26,161 nucleotides of DNA from CAYUAG01 sp964554015 (GCA_964554015.1 CAZKMO010000033.1:1-26161), one strand, 5' to 3'; shown: positions 1 through 7,943, counted from the stretch's first letter. Notes: a model not told the origin generated them from the letters alone. Made by a program: numbers and translations.

Positions 1-1
1 G

Positions 2-592
2 GAAGTCCTGCAGAAGACAGGAACGGCAATTGTTGTTGCTACTGTGAATAGTTTGGGCGATATGAGTTTAGAGGAATATGCCAGCAGTTTATATGAGAAA
101 TGGGGTATTGGTAAAAAAGGAGAAGATAAGGGTCTTCTTTTACTCCTTGCTATGAAGGAAAGGAAAGTTAGGATTGAAACGGGATACGGTGTGGAGTCTA
201 TAATAACTGATGGCAGAGCAGGCCAGATTTTAGATCAATACGTGATCCCCGAATTTCGTCAGGGTGAATATGGGAAGGGATTATATCAGGGCGCAGTATA
301 TTGTGCAGGTTTAATTGCCCGGGAGGAGGGAGTTACCATCACCGGTATCCCGACGGTAACCAGAAGAGTTTCCAGAGATGGCTCAGAAGGAAGGGGAGGA
401 GGAATAATTCCCATATTATTTATTCTATTTTTAATTATTGTTACCCGGGGGAGAATTTTACCCTGGTTATTTCTGGGATTACTCATGGGAGGGGGAAGAG
501 GAAGAGGCTTTGGAGGAGGTGGCTTTAGTGGTGGTTTCGGTGGATTTGGCGGTGGGATGAGTGGCGGAGGTGGTGCATCCCGAGGATTTTAA
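2..592 (+). CDS. TPM-domain membrane protein, C-terminal part (5' end outside window)
   Basis: The frame is open from base 2, so the gene begins upstream of the window; the GTG at 44 lies inside the domain and is not the true start. The visible part begins mid-TPM domain (Pfam TPM_phosphatase, the YgcG/Psb32/MOLO1 fold), with the family pattern SLGDMSLEEYA, then a WGIGKKGEDKGLLLLLA stretch and RKVRIETGYGVE. One hydrophobic helix pair follows (about bases 400-490), and the protein ends in a glycine-rich tail of GGGF/GGFGG units ending SRGF. This layout (TPM domain, membrane segment, Gly-rich tail) is typical of YgcG-like proteins. Their role is poorly defined; some TPM members have phosphatase activity and several act in membrane-complex repair. 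LemA is encoded 0.9 kb downstream, a common pairing. A nucleotidyltransferase-fold gene starts 30 bases after the stop. Confidence 0.85.
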   Translation, partial: EVLQKTGTAIVVATVNSLGDMSLEEYASSLYEKWGIGKKGEDKGLLLLLAMKERKVRIETGYGVESIITDGRAGQILDQYVIPEFRQGEYGKGLYQGAVYCAGLIAREEGVTITGIPTVTRRVSRDGSEGRGGGIIPILFILFLIIVTRGRILPWLFLGLLMGGGRGRGFGGGGFSGGFGGFGGGMSGGGGASRGF

Positions 593-622
593 TTTTATGC
601 ATTTTAAGTTTGGAGGCAGGGA

Positions 623-1348
623 ATGAAATCAATGCCAGAGCAGTTGAAAAAGATCATTAAAGATTTTACTGAAGATATAAACGAATTTTTCGGTAATGAG
701 GTGAAATCAATAATTCTCTATGGAAGTGCTGCCACGGAAGAATATATACCTGGGAAATCCGATGTTAATTTTCTGGTTTGTCTCAGTGAATCAGGAATAG
801 AAAAAATTAATCTTGTAAGTGAGAAAGTCAGATCCTGGCAGGGGCAAAATATTAGTGTGCCTTTATTTTTAACCACTTCCTATATTCAGGAATCGCTGGA
901 TAGCTTTCCGGTGGAATTTTTCAACATATCTCAAACCTATCAGGTTATACAGGGTGAAGATATTCTAAAAGATCTAAAATTCAATAAAAAAGACGTACGG
1001 CTTCAATGTGAAAGAGAATTAAAGGGAAAGCTTCTTACTTTGCGTCAAGGATACATTTTAACCAGAGGTAAGCGAAAGAAAATGTCCGCCTTAATTAATG
1101 AATCTATGGTAACCTTTACCTCGATTTTTAAGGCTCTTCTTTTTTTAAAGGACAGTGAAGTTCCCATAAAAAAGTCGGATGTCATCCTTTCTATGTGCCG
1201 GGAGTTTGATCTGGATGAGAGTATATTTTCCTTATTACTTGCTCATCGGAATAACAGCGTGAAGGTTTCTAAAGAGCAGTTACATGCTATTTTAAAGAAA
1301 TATATCAAAGAGATACAGAGTTTAAGTAAGGCAGTTGATTCGTTATAA
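623..1348 (+). CDS. Nucleotidyltransferase-domain protein (Pol beta-like fold), likely atypical active site
   Basis: A 241-residue protein starting at ATG 623, with GGAGG six bases upstream. The N-terminal third carries the Pol beta-type nucleotidyltransferase signature: LYGSAATEEY with G34-S35, then GKSDVNFLV with D47. In active minimal or aminoglycoside-type enzymes the second motif is D-x-D; here it is D47-V48-N49, so the second metal-binding acidic residue is replaced by Asn. The rest (about residues 125-240) looks alpha-helical and resembles the helical C-terminal region of single-chain nucleotidyltransferases. The substrate cannot be told. There is no HEPN/MNT partner, so a HEPN-MNT toxin-antitoxin pair is not supported. 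It lies between the TPM gene and lemA; only 30 bases separate it from the TPM gene, so the two are probably cotranscribed. A hairpin follows the stop. Confidence 0.7.
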   Translation: MKSMPEQLKKIIKDFTEDINEFFGNEVKSIILYGSAATEEYIPGKSDVNFLVCLSESGIEKINLVSEKVRSWQGQNISVPLFLTTSYIQESLDSFPVEFFNISQTYQVIQGEDILKDLKFNKKDVRLQCERELKGKLLTLRQGYILTRGKRKKMSALINESMVTFTSIFKALLFLKDSEVPIKKSDVILSMCREFDLDESIFSLLLAHRNNSVKVSKEQLHAILKKYIKEIQSLSKAVDSL

Positions 1349-1390
1349 GTTTTTCAGTAGAATTTTAATTGAGTAATCCAGTAAACAGCC

Positions 1391-1420
1391 TCCCGAAAGT
1401 TTGAATCCTTCGGGAAGTTT
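1391..1420 (+). terminator. Hairpin after the nucleotidyltransferase gene, possible weak terminator
   Basis: TCCCGAA (1391-1397) pairs perfectly with TTCGGGA (1409-1415) across an 11-nt loop, 43 bases after the stop codon. The following bases (AGTTTCGTT) are only moderately T-rich, so termination may be partial and lemA could be read through. The stem sequence is nearly the same as that of the terminator after lemA. Confidence 0.45.
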
Positions 1421-1490
1421 CGTTACGGGTAGATTCGGTAAGTTAAGCGGTTTTTGAAATATAAAGTTGAATTTTGATGGAGGTAATACT

Positions 1491-2096
1491 ATGAGCAAAG
1501 GTGGAAGAATTGGATGTATTGTTGGAGTTATCCTGGCTGTTTTGGTATTAATAATCGTATTCAGTTTTTGGGGAACCTATAATAAATTAGTTACCCTGGA
1601 GGAAGGTGTTAATGTAAGCTGGTCTCAGGTTCAGAATGTGTATCAAAGAAGATATGATCTGATTCCCAATCTGGTGGAAACCGTGAAAGGGTATGCTATC
1701 CATGAACGGGAAACTTTTCAAGCGGTAACCGAAGCCCGGGCTAAAGTAGGGGGCGTAATGCAATTAAGTGCGGAAGACTTAACTGCTGAGAATCTGCAAA
1801 GATTTCAGGAAGCACAAGCGGGATTGGCAGGAGCTTTACAAAGGCTTTTGGTATTAAGAGAGAATTATCCTGAACTTAAAGCAAATCAGAATTTCCTGAG
1901 CCTGCAGGATGAACTGGCAGGAACCGAAAACAGGATTGCGGTTGAGAGGAGACGGTTTAACCAGGCGGTTCAAATTTTTAATACCACCATTAGAAGATTT
2001 CCCCAAAACATCATTGCTGGTATTTTCGGCTTTACCAAAAGACCTTATTTTGAAGCTGAAGATACTGCTCAGCAAGCACCAAAAGTGGAGTTTTAG
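1491..2096 (+). CDS. lemA: LemA family protein
   Basis: A 201-residue protein. The ATG at 1491 is preferred over an in-frame TTG at 1467 because TGGAGG (1478-1483) sits eight bases before it. A short N-terminal basic stretch is followed by one transmembrane helix (about residues 8-28, CIVGVILAVLVLIIVFSFWG). The classical LemA core then follows: NKLVTLEEGVNVSWSQVQN, YQRRYDLIPNLVETVKGYA and ERETFQAVTEARA, and near the C-terminus RRRFNQAVQIFNTTIRRFP. LemA proteins are membrane-anchored with a helical-bundle domain; their biochemical role is unknown. They are often encoded beside TPM-domain proteins, as here with one gene between. Length is normal for the family. The gene has its own strong terminator. 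Confidence 0.93.
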   Translation: MSKGGRIGCIVGVILAVLVLIIVFSFWGTYNKLVTLEEGVNVSWSQVQNVYQRRYDLIPNLVETVKGYAIHERETFQAVTEARAKVGGVMQLSAEDLTAENLQRFQEAQAGLAGALQRLLVLRENYPELKANQNFLSLQDELAGTENRIAVERRRFNQAVQIFNTTIRRFPQNIIAGIFGFTKRPYFEAEDTAQQAPKVEF

Positions 2097-2120
2097 TAGT
2101 TTTTTATTTTTCAACAACAA

Positions 2121-2157
2121 CCTCCCGAATATTTAAGCCTTCGGGGGGTTTTTTATT
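2121..2157 (+). terminator. Rho-independent terminator of lemA
   Basis: CCTCCCGAA (2121-2129) pairs with TTCGGGGGG (2140-2148), one pair being G-U, over a 10-nt loop. It is followed directly by TTTTTTATTTT. It lies 24 bases after the lemA stop. Confidence 0.85.
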
Positions 2158-2295
2158 TTAGGGTAATTTTTTCAATAGAGGTATAAAGACTTTTCACTTC
2201 AACAATTTACTGTGATCATTATATTATTATGCTCCTTAGTAAATAGGAATCAGAAATTGTAAAATTGATTTTCTGGAACACTGCTGTTACAGCAA

Positions 2296-2388
2296 GAGAT
2301 ACTGAAACCAGTTCAGCATGACGTATTTAATTCTTAATTCTGTGTTAAACCAGGGGGAGGTGTCATCCTGAACTAGGTTCAGGATCTC
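2296..2388. repeat. Inverted pair of GTCATCCTGAAC-type dispersed repeats
   Basis: Bases 2362-2388 start GTCATCCTGAAC and end CAGGATCTC. Bases 2296-2322 (GAGATACTGAAACC...ATGAC) are the reverse complement with four mismatches in 27. The units are separated by 39 bases. The GTCATCCTGAAC...CAGGATCTC sequence is a widely seen intergenic repeat in FCB and other bacterial genomes; from memory, not searched. Each unit is itself partly palindromic (CCTGAAC/GTTCAGG). Confidence 0.75.
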
Positions 2389-2524
2389 GGGTGTGGTTTT
2401 TTAGTTTTATTAGAAGCCTTAATTTTCTTTCTGATCGTGAGAAAGTGATAAAGAAATAACTCTGAGAAATATTCTATCCTATCAGAATTTGCCCCCAATT
2501 AATCCTTTTATCTTTACAAAATAA

Positions 2525-2554
2525 TTGTTATATTTTGAGCAATATGATTATAAT
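2525..2554 (+). promoter_or_regulatory. Candidate sigma-70-like promoter for cstA
   Basis: A perfect TATAAT (2549-2554) lies 18 bases after TTGTTA (2525-2530, 4 of 6 to consensus). The cstA start is 107 bases downstream. The region is A/T rich, so a chance match is possible. Confidence 0.4.
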
Positions 2555-2660
2555 GTCTGTTTTATTTTAATTCAAAAATATTATTGAGAAATTATTAGAT
2601 TAAAATAAAGTATGTAATATCTATACATATAATTTTGAATTGACATAAAGGATTAGACTA

Positions 2661-4352
2661 ATGTCCTCTTCAATATTAATCATATTTTCCCTGCTTATAT
2701 TTATAGCCGGATATATTTTTTATGGTAGATTTGTGGCGAAGAGACTGGGATTGGATAGAAAAGCCCTCACTCCGGCCCATAGTCAGAAAGACGGAGTGGA
2801 TTATGTTCCGGCAAAATGGCCGGTTTTATTGGGGCATCATTTTGCCTCCATTGCCGGAGCAGCCCCTATCATTGGCCCCATAACCGCAGCTGCTTTTGGT
2901 TGGATACCGGTTTATCTCTGGATCGTGCTGGGAAGCATTTTTTTAGGAGCAGTGCATGATCTTACTGCTCTGGTAGCTTCGGTGCGCCATAAAGGACAGT
3001 CTTTGGGAGAAGTGATTGAACATTATATCGGTCAAAAGGGGAAAAGTCTGTTTTTGATTTTTGCCTGGTCAACTCTGGTGCTAGTGGTGGCAGCATTTGT
3101 GATTCTGGTGGTTACCACCTTTACCTCAACTCCTGCGGTTGGTACTTCCTCTTCGCTGTTCATTGTACTTGCTTTGATGTTTGGCTTTTCAATTTATAAA
3201 TTAAAATTTCCTCTGGGAATTTCTTCCCTAATTGGGGTGATTCTTTTGTTATTTTGTGTGTGGCTGGGAAGTCAATTTCCTCTGCAGTTTTCCTCGGATC
3301 AGGTTATCAATCGGCAGGTTTGGACTTGGATAGTACTGGGATACATATTTATTGCTTCGGTAACGCCGGTATGGATTTTACTGCAGCCTCGTGATTATTT
3401 AAACTCTTTTCTGTTATATTTGGTTTTAATTTTTGCTTTTATAGGTATTTTAATCAGGAATCCTTTGGTGAAATTACAGCCCTTTACCAATTTTATTGAT
3501 CCCAAACTTGGCTCCCTGTTTCCTATATTATTTGTTACAGTAGCCTGTGGTGCTATCTCCGGATTCCATTCCCTGGTTGCCTCCGGGACCACCTCCAAAC
3601 AGCTTAATCGGGAAACGGATGCCAGACCAGTCGGATATGGCGGTATGCTCATTGAAGGATTACTGGCAGTGATTGCTCTCATAACCGCTATAATCCTTCT
3701 ACCTTCTGAATATAAAAGTATGGGATCCAATCCTATAGCTCTTTTTTCTCAAGGAGTAGGGAATTTTTTTAACAGTCTGGGAATTCCCCGGAAATCAGGA
3801 ATTATCTTTGCTGCCATGGCAGTATCTGCTTTTGCCCTCACTTCCCTGGATACTGCTACCAGAATTGGTAGATTCGCTTTTCAAGAATTTTTTAAATCGG
3901 ATAAAGAGTCAGCGGTTCGAGTATTTTTGACCAATAGATTTACTGCTACTGTTTTAACTCTGATTCCGGGAGCAGTTCTTGCTCTGACCGGATCCTATCA
4001 GGCAATCTGGCCTCTTTTTGGTTCTGCCAATCAACTTTTGGCAGCTCTGGCTTTACTAGCTACCAGTGTATGGTTACAGGTAAAACAAAAGAAAAATGGA
4101 TTTCTGCGCTATCCCATGTATTTCATGTTTGCCGTTACTCTCACTGCTTTACTTTTTTTAATTTATCAGAAATCTTCTCTTTTAATTGGTTTTTATTTCG
4201 GCGAATCATTACCAGACACCTTCAGCCCGATTGGGACTATATTTCTGCTTGTTTTTGCCTTACTGCTTTTTATTGTTGCCTTGATTTTGGTATGGGAAGC
4301 TTATAGGGGGTTATTCAAAGACAAAAGACAAAAGAAAAAAGACAAAAGATAA
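2661..4352 (+). CDS. cstA: CstA family carbon starvation / peptide transporter
   Basis: A 563-residue polytopic membrane protein. The N-terminal half has the CstA hallmark stretches: FIAGYIFYGRFVAKRLGLD, VDYVPAKWPVLLGHHFASIAG, IIGPITAAAFGWIPVYLWIVLG and GAVHDLTALVASVRHKGQSLGE. Later segments keep the family pattern (SGFHSLVASGTTSKQLNRETDARPVGYGGM and LFGSANQLLAALALL). CstA proteins import peptides or, in the BtsT branch, pyruvate under carbon limitation; substrate choice cannot be read here. The protein is shorter than the roughly 700-residue E. coli members and matches the short CstA branch. ATG 2661 has AAAGGA upstream. The last 11 residues, KDKRQKKKDKR, and the stop are encoded by the start of a purine-rich intergenic repeat, so the native C-terminus was probably replaced or extended. 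PutP and another symporter follow. Confidence 0.92.
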   Translation: MSSSILIIFSLLIFIAGYIFYGRFVAKRLGLDRKALTPAHSQKDGVDYVPAKWPVLLGHHFASIAGAAPIIGPITAAAFGWIPVYLWIVLGSIFLGAVHDLTALVASVRHKGQSLGEVIEHYIGQKGKSLFLIFAWSTLVLVVAAFVILVVTTFTSTPAVGTSSSLFIVLALMFGFSIYKLKFPLGISSLIGVILLLFCVWLGSQFPLQFSSDQVINRQVWTWIVLGYIFIASVTPVWILLQPRDYLNSFLLYLVLIFAFIGILIRNPLVKLQPFTNFIDPKLGSLFPILFVTVACGAISGFHSLVASGTTSKQLNRETDARPVGYGGMLIEGLLAVIALITAIILLPSEYKSMGSNPIALFSQGVGNFFNSLGIPRKSGIIFAAMAVSAFALTSLDTATRIGRFAFQEFFKSDKESAVRVFLTNRFTATVLTLIPGAVLALTGSYQAIWPLFGSANQLLAALALLATSVWLQVKQKKNGFLRYPMYFMFAVTLTALLFLIYQKSSLLIGFYFGESLPDTFSPIGTIFLLVFALLLFIVALILVWEAYRGLFKDKRQKKKDKR

Positions 4353-4645
4353 AACAAGGACAAAGGAAAAAGTAGGGAAAGGGGTAAGAAGGAGAATGGG
4401 ATAGGGAGTATAAGAAAAGGTTAAGATTAAGGTTAAGAAAAAACATCAATAAATCCTTGGAATAGTGGAATACTGGAATTTTGGAATAGTGTAAAATTTC
4501 TACTCCATCCTTCCATTATTCCAATCTTCCATTTCTCTTTTCTTTTTCTCCCTTGTGGGAGAGATAAAAGAGAGGGTGTATTACAGAAATAGAAAATCAT
4601 CAAAAAAACAATAAATAAATATCAAATAAATTCCAAATAACAATT
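4317..4645 (+). repeat. Composite intergenic repeat, copy A (purine tract plus TGGAATNN hairpin)
   Basis: This fills most of the 380-base spacer between cstA and putP; the rest to 4732 shows only the putP ribosome site. In order: a tract of GACAAAAGA/GAAAAAAG units (4317-4440) ending in GGTTAAGATTAAGG, a left arm of TGGAATNN units (about 4457-4491), a GTAAAATTTCT centre, and a right arm of ATTCCA units (about 4505-4532). A pyrimidine tail follows (CTCTTTTCTTTTTCTCCC). The downstream part (AGAGAGGGTGT near 4570 and ATCAAATAAATTCCAAA at 4621-4637) recurs in copy D. Confidence 0.75.
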
Positions 4646-4732
4646 TACCTAATAAGAATTTTCGGAATGGTTAATAGGATCAATAATATTCAACAGAGTT
4701 TTGATTAGGGGATTATCATACAGGAGAATGTT

Positions 4733-6196
4733 ATGCAGAGTGAAATAATAATAATTGCCACTTTTTTTGCCTATCTTGTGGTAATGCTGGCTATTGGAAT
4801 TTATTCCTACCTGGGCACTAAAAATGTATCGGATTATTTACTGGGGGGCAGAAGACTTAACTGTTTTACGACTGCCCTCAGTGCTGGTGCATCTGATATG
4901 AGTGGGTGGTTACTACTGGGACTTCCGGGATTGGCCTATGCGGCCGGGATTAAAGCGGGGTGGCTGGCATTGGGACTTTTGATCGGCACTTATATCAATT
5001 GGAAGTTTGTTGCTTCCCGGTTACGGGTATTCACTGCAGCTCTGGGAGATTCTATTACCTTATCCGAGTATTTCGAAAATCGGTTTGATGACAGATCACA
5101 TATTATTAGAACAGCCACTGCAATTTTTATTCTTATCTTTTTTCTATTTTACACCAGTTCAGGTCTGGTTGCAGGAGGTAAATTATTTGAAAGTGTATTC
5201 GGCTTGCCCTATTTAGGGGCTGTTTCCATAGGGGCATTAGTGATTATTTGCTATACATTTTTAGGTGGATTCACGGCTGTCTGCCTGACTGACTGCATTC
5301 AGGGTCTTCTCATGTTTCTGGCCTTGATTGTGGTTCCTTTGGTTTCAATCATACATCAGGGGGGATGGAATGCTACCTTTCAGTCTATGCGATCAGTAGA
5401 TCCGACCATGTTGAATCCTTTTAAATCTGTAGGGGGGGGATCTTTTTCAGCTATTTCCATAGTTTCTTTACTGGCTTGGGGATTAGGATATTTTGGTCAG
5501 CCTCATATTCTGGCCCGGTTTATGGCCATTAACTCCTCGGATAAAATGGGAAGAGCCAGAATGATAGCCATGTGGTGGGTGTTTATTGGTATGTTTGGAG
5601 CTCTCCTGGTTGGCTTCTCTGGAATTGGCAGTCTTGAGGTTATGCTAAAGGGTGCGGATACAGAGAAAGTTTTTATAAAACTTATTGAACTGCTTTTGCA
5701 TCCTATTCCAGCCGGTATTTGTCTGGCAGCTATTTTGGCTGCTATTATGAGTACGGCAGATTCTCAGCTTCTGGTATCTTCTTCAGCCTTGACTGAGGAT
5801 GTGTATAAACCTTTTATCAGAAAGAGAGCTTCTCAGAATGAACTGGTCTGGGTAGGGAGAAGTGCAGTGATAATAATTGCAGTTATTGCTTTTTTCATAG
5901 CCATGGATCCTGAGAGCAAAGTACTTGATCTGGTGGCTTATGCCTGGGCTGGATTTGGGGCTACTTTTGGGCCGGCCATACTGCTTTCTCTTTTCTGGAA
6001 AAGAATGACCAAAATGGGAGCATTTGCCGGAATAGTAACCGGAGGGGTGGTTGTGGTTATATGGAAACAACTGCAGGGAGGAATATTTGAACTGTATGAA
6101 ATAGTGCCTGGTTTTTTAATATCAATTATTGCAATTATACTAGTCAGTCTTTTAAGTAGACCACCGGAGGATATTGAGGGGAAAGTTGATTTTTAG
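4733..6196 (+). CDS. putP: Sodium/proline symporter PutP
   Basis: A 487-residue member of the sodium:solute symporter family with about 13 predicted membrane segments, close to the length of E. coli PutP (502). It matches PutP along its whole length, including SAGASDMSGWLLLGLPG, INWKFVASRLRV, GLGYFGQPHILARFMA, ILAAIMSTADSQLLV, SQNELVWVGR and AYAWAGFGATFGP. The functional residues known from E. coli PutP fall at the same numbers: R40, D55 and S57 (Na+/proline sites), and S340-T341. It imports proline with Na+ across the inner membrane. ATG 4733 has AGGAG six bases upstream. A second, divergent symporter of the same family follows after a repeat-bearing spacer of 141 bases, perhaps cotranscribed. 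Confidence 0.93.
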   Translation: MQSEIIIIATFFAYLVVMLAIGIYSYLGTKNVSDYLLGGRRLNCFTTALSAGASDMSGWLLLGLPGLAYAAGIKAGWLALGLLIGTYINWKFVASRLRVFTAALGDSITLSEYFENRFDDRSHIIRTATAIFILIFFLFYTSSGLVAGGKLFESVFGLPYLGAVSIGALVIICYTFLGGFTAVCLTDCIQGLLMFLALIVVPLVSIIHQGGWNATFQSMRSVDPTMLNPFKSVGGGSFSAISIVSLLAWGLGYFGQPHILARFMAINSSDKMGRARMIAMWWVFIGMFGALLVGFSGIGSLEVMLKGADTEKVFIKLIELLLHPIPAGICLAAILAAIMSTADSQLLVSSSALTEDVYKPFIRKRASQNELVWVGRSAVIIIAVIAFFIAMDPESKVLDLVAYAWAGFGATFGPAILLSLFWKRMTKMGAFAGIVTGGVVVVIWKQLQGGIFELYEIVPGFLISIIAIILVSLLSRPPEDIEGKVDF

Positions 6197-6210
6197 ACAG
6201 CATGATACAT

Positions 6211-6291
6211 TCGGAGGTCGAAGTCGGTATCGGAATCGCAATCGAAGTATGAATTATATTATCGATACCGATACCGAATACCGATAGCGAT
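6211..6291. repeat. Inverted repeat of TCGGTA/TACCGA hexamer-like units
   Basis: The left arm (about 6211-6245) is made of TCGGTATCGG-type units and the right arm (6261-6291) of CGATACCGATACCGA units. TCGGTATCGG (6224-6233) is the exact reverse complement of CCGATACCGA (6268-6277). The arms are separated by an A/T-rich centre. It sits between putP and the second symporter gene. There is no T tract, so it is not an obvious terminator. Confidence 0.7.
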
Positions 6292-6337
6292 AAATTTAAA
6301 ATTATTAATATATCATGTACTCCAATAGGAGAATAGT

Positions 6338-7792
6338 ATGGAATATCGGGCACAGATAGTAGCGGTAATGATTGTGTATCTTGCTTTTTTGATAATATGG
6401 GGGATTTATCAAGGCAGTAAAGTCAAGACAGGATCGGATTATTCCATTGCCGCCAGAAAGCTTCCCGGCTGGGCTGCTGCTTTATCCGAAAGAGCCACTG
6501 GCGAGTCTTCCTGGGCTTTGTTAGGACTGCCTGGTTTTGCTTATGCTTCCGGATTGACCGGTTTATGGACTGCTGTGGGGTGTTTAGCCGGTATAATTAC
6601 TGCCTGGAGCGGAATAGCCTGGCGTCTTAGAGATGAAGCAGAACATTTTCAGGTAAATACCTTTACTGATTATATTGCCAAAAAACATCCTGAAGTGAAT
6701 ACCTGGATAAGAATTATGGGGAGCTCTGTCCTGGTTTTTATCTTCTTCTTTTACGTGGGTGCCCAGTTTCTGGGGGGTGGAAAAACCCTGCATACCATGT
6801 TTAATCTGGATCCCAGATTAGGGATGGTGATCACTGCCCTGATAATAATTCCTTATACTGTCTACGGAGGATTCCGGAGTGTGGTGTATACGGATGTGGT
6901 TCAGGCTCTGGTAATGATTGCTGCTTTGGTGATTGGTCCAGTGGTAGGATTAATTACCATAGCTCATAGTCCGGATATTTTTGCTCAATCCATTCCGCAA
7001 GCCTTAGTTAAGGCTGGGCCGGCACCTAGTTCTCTCACCGGTGCTGTCAGCGGATTTGCGGCAGGAGCGGTTATTGTAGGGGGTTTTTCCTGGTTTTTTG
7101 GCTATCTGGGTGGAATGCCTCAACTCAGTATACGTTTTATGGCCATACGGGATATTACCCAGGCCAAAAAAGCACGGAATATAGGTATAATCTGGACAGT
7201 TTTTGCCTATGCAGGGGCTTTATCTTTAGGATGGATTGGCTTGGCCCTGTTTGGTCCTGGGGGCCTGGAGGATCAGGAATATGTAATGCCCTTGGTAATG
7301 CTGAAGATCTTCCCTCCGGTTATCGCTGCCATACTGATAACCGGAGCTATTGCTGCCATGATATCAACTGCAGATTCCTTGCTAATCCTTTCTTCTACTG
7401 AGCTTTCTGAGAATTTACTGAGAAAAAATAAATCTGCTAGAACCAGATCAGGTAGACTTATTTATTCCAGAATAATAACCGCAGCTTTGGCAGTTATTGC
7501 TCTGGGCTTCGCCTACTTTTCTTCTAGGAATTTAATTTACGATCTGGTGGGATATGTGTGGGCAGGAGTGGGGAGCACTTTTTCCATTGTTATTCTTTTT
7601 TCTCTTTTCTGGAAGAAATATCATGGAAGAGCAGTGCTGGTAACCATCATCAGCGGTATTGTATTCTGGATTGTATGGATAACAACTGGAATGGAGGAAG
7701 TTATAACTTCGAGATTGATGACTTTTGTGGTGGCTGGTATTGCAGGTATTCTGGGCACTTGGCTCCTGCCTGCTAAAACGATAGGTAAATAA
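6338..7792 (+). CDS. Sodium:solute symporter family protein, divergent PutP-like
   Basis: A 484-residue SSS-family transporter with about 13 membrane segments. It aligns with the PutP next door over its length: SDYSIAARKLPGWAAALS, LLGLPGFAYASG, WFFGYLGGMPQLSIRFMAI, GAIAAMISTADSLL and GYVWAGVGSTF. The second half of the Na+ site, S343-T344, is kept. The helix-1 motif differs: PutP ASDMSGW becomes ATGESSW, so the position of PutP Asp55 is Gly with Glu beside it. From memory the TGESSW form is typical of another SSS branch annotated loosely as sodium/proline symporters, so the substrate may be an amino acid other than proline. ATG 6338 has AGGAG six bases upstream. The substrate is unknown. Confidence 0.82.
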   Translation: MEYRAQIVAVMIVYLAFLIIWGIYQGSKVKTGSDYSIAARKLPGWAAALSERATGESSWALLGLPGFAYASGLTGLWTAVGCLAGIITAWSGIAWRLRDEAEHFQVNTFTDYIAKKHPEVNTWIRIMGSSVLVFIFFFYVGAQFLGGGKTLHTMFNLDPRLGMVITALIIIPYTVYGGFRSVVYTDVVQALVMIAALVIGPVVGLITIAHSPDIFAQSIPQALVKAGPAPSSLTGAVSGFAAGAVIVGGFSWFFGYLGGMPQLSIRFMAIRDITQAKKARNIGIIWTVFAYAGALSLGWIGLALFGPGGLEDQEYVMPLVMLKIFPPVIAAILITGAIAAMISTADSLLILSSTELSENLLRKNKSARTRSGRLIYSRIITAALAVIALGFAYFSSRNLIYDLVGYVWAGVGSTFSIVILFSLFWKKYHGRAVLVTIISGIVFWIVWITTGMEEVITSRLMTFVVAGIAGILGTWLLPAKTIGK

Positions 7793-7803
7793 TCTAAATA
7801 AAA

Positions 7804-7870
7804 TAGCCGCAGATAAACACGGATGAAACACAGATATTTTCAGTGTTAATCTGTGTAAATCCGAGGCAAA
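7804..7870. repeat. CCGCAGATAAACACGG-type inverted repeat
   Basis: AGCCGCAGATAAACACGGAT (from 7804), continuing with an ACACAGATA run, is answered by TCTGTGTAAATCCGAGGC (from about 7850) in the opposite sense; CACAGAT/ATCTGTG and CGGAT/ATCCG pair. It is a degenerate copy of a repeat found between genes in many unrelated bacterial genomes (from memory). It lies 12 bases after the symporter stop; with no T tract, a terminator role is unsupported. Confidence 0.65.
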
Positions 7871-7943
7871 TTATTTGTATTTAAAATTTAATTCAGTATC
7901 CTCTATATTAAAATAAACATTGTTTAAAAGGGAGAAAAATAAA

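Larger units (their letters stand above)
2158..2660. other. Spacer between lemA and cstA: repeats and a candidate promoter
   Basis: No coding region is seen. The spacer holds a 13-base inverted repeat TGCTGTTACAGCA (2282-2294), the inverted pair of 27-base repeats described separately, and a candidate promoter near 2525-2554. The last 150 bases are very A/T rich. Confidence 0.7.

Noticed and set aside
623..1348. MNT-type antitoxin of a HEPN/MNT toxin-antitoxin pair
   Set aside because: At 241 residues it is longer than minimal nucleotidyltransferases, and neither neighbour is a HEPN protein.
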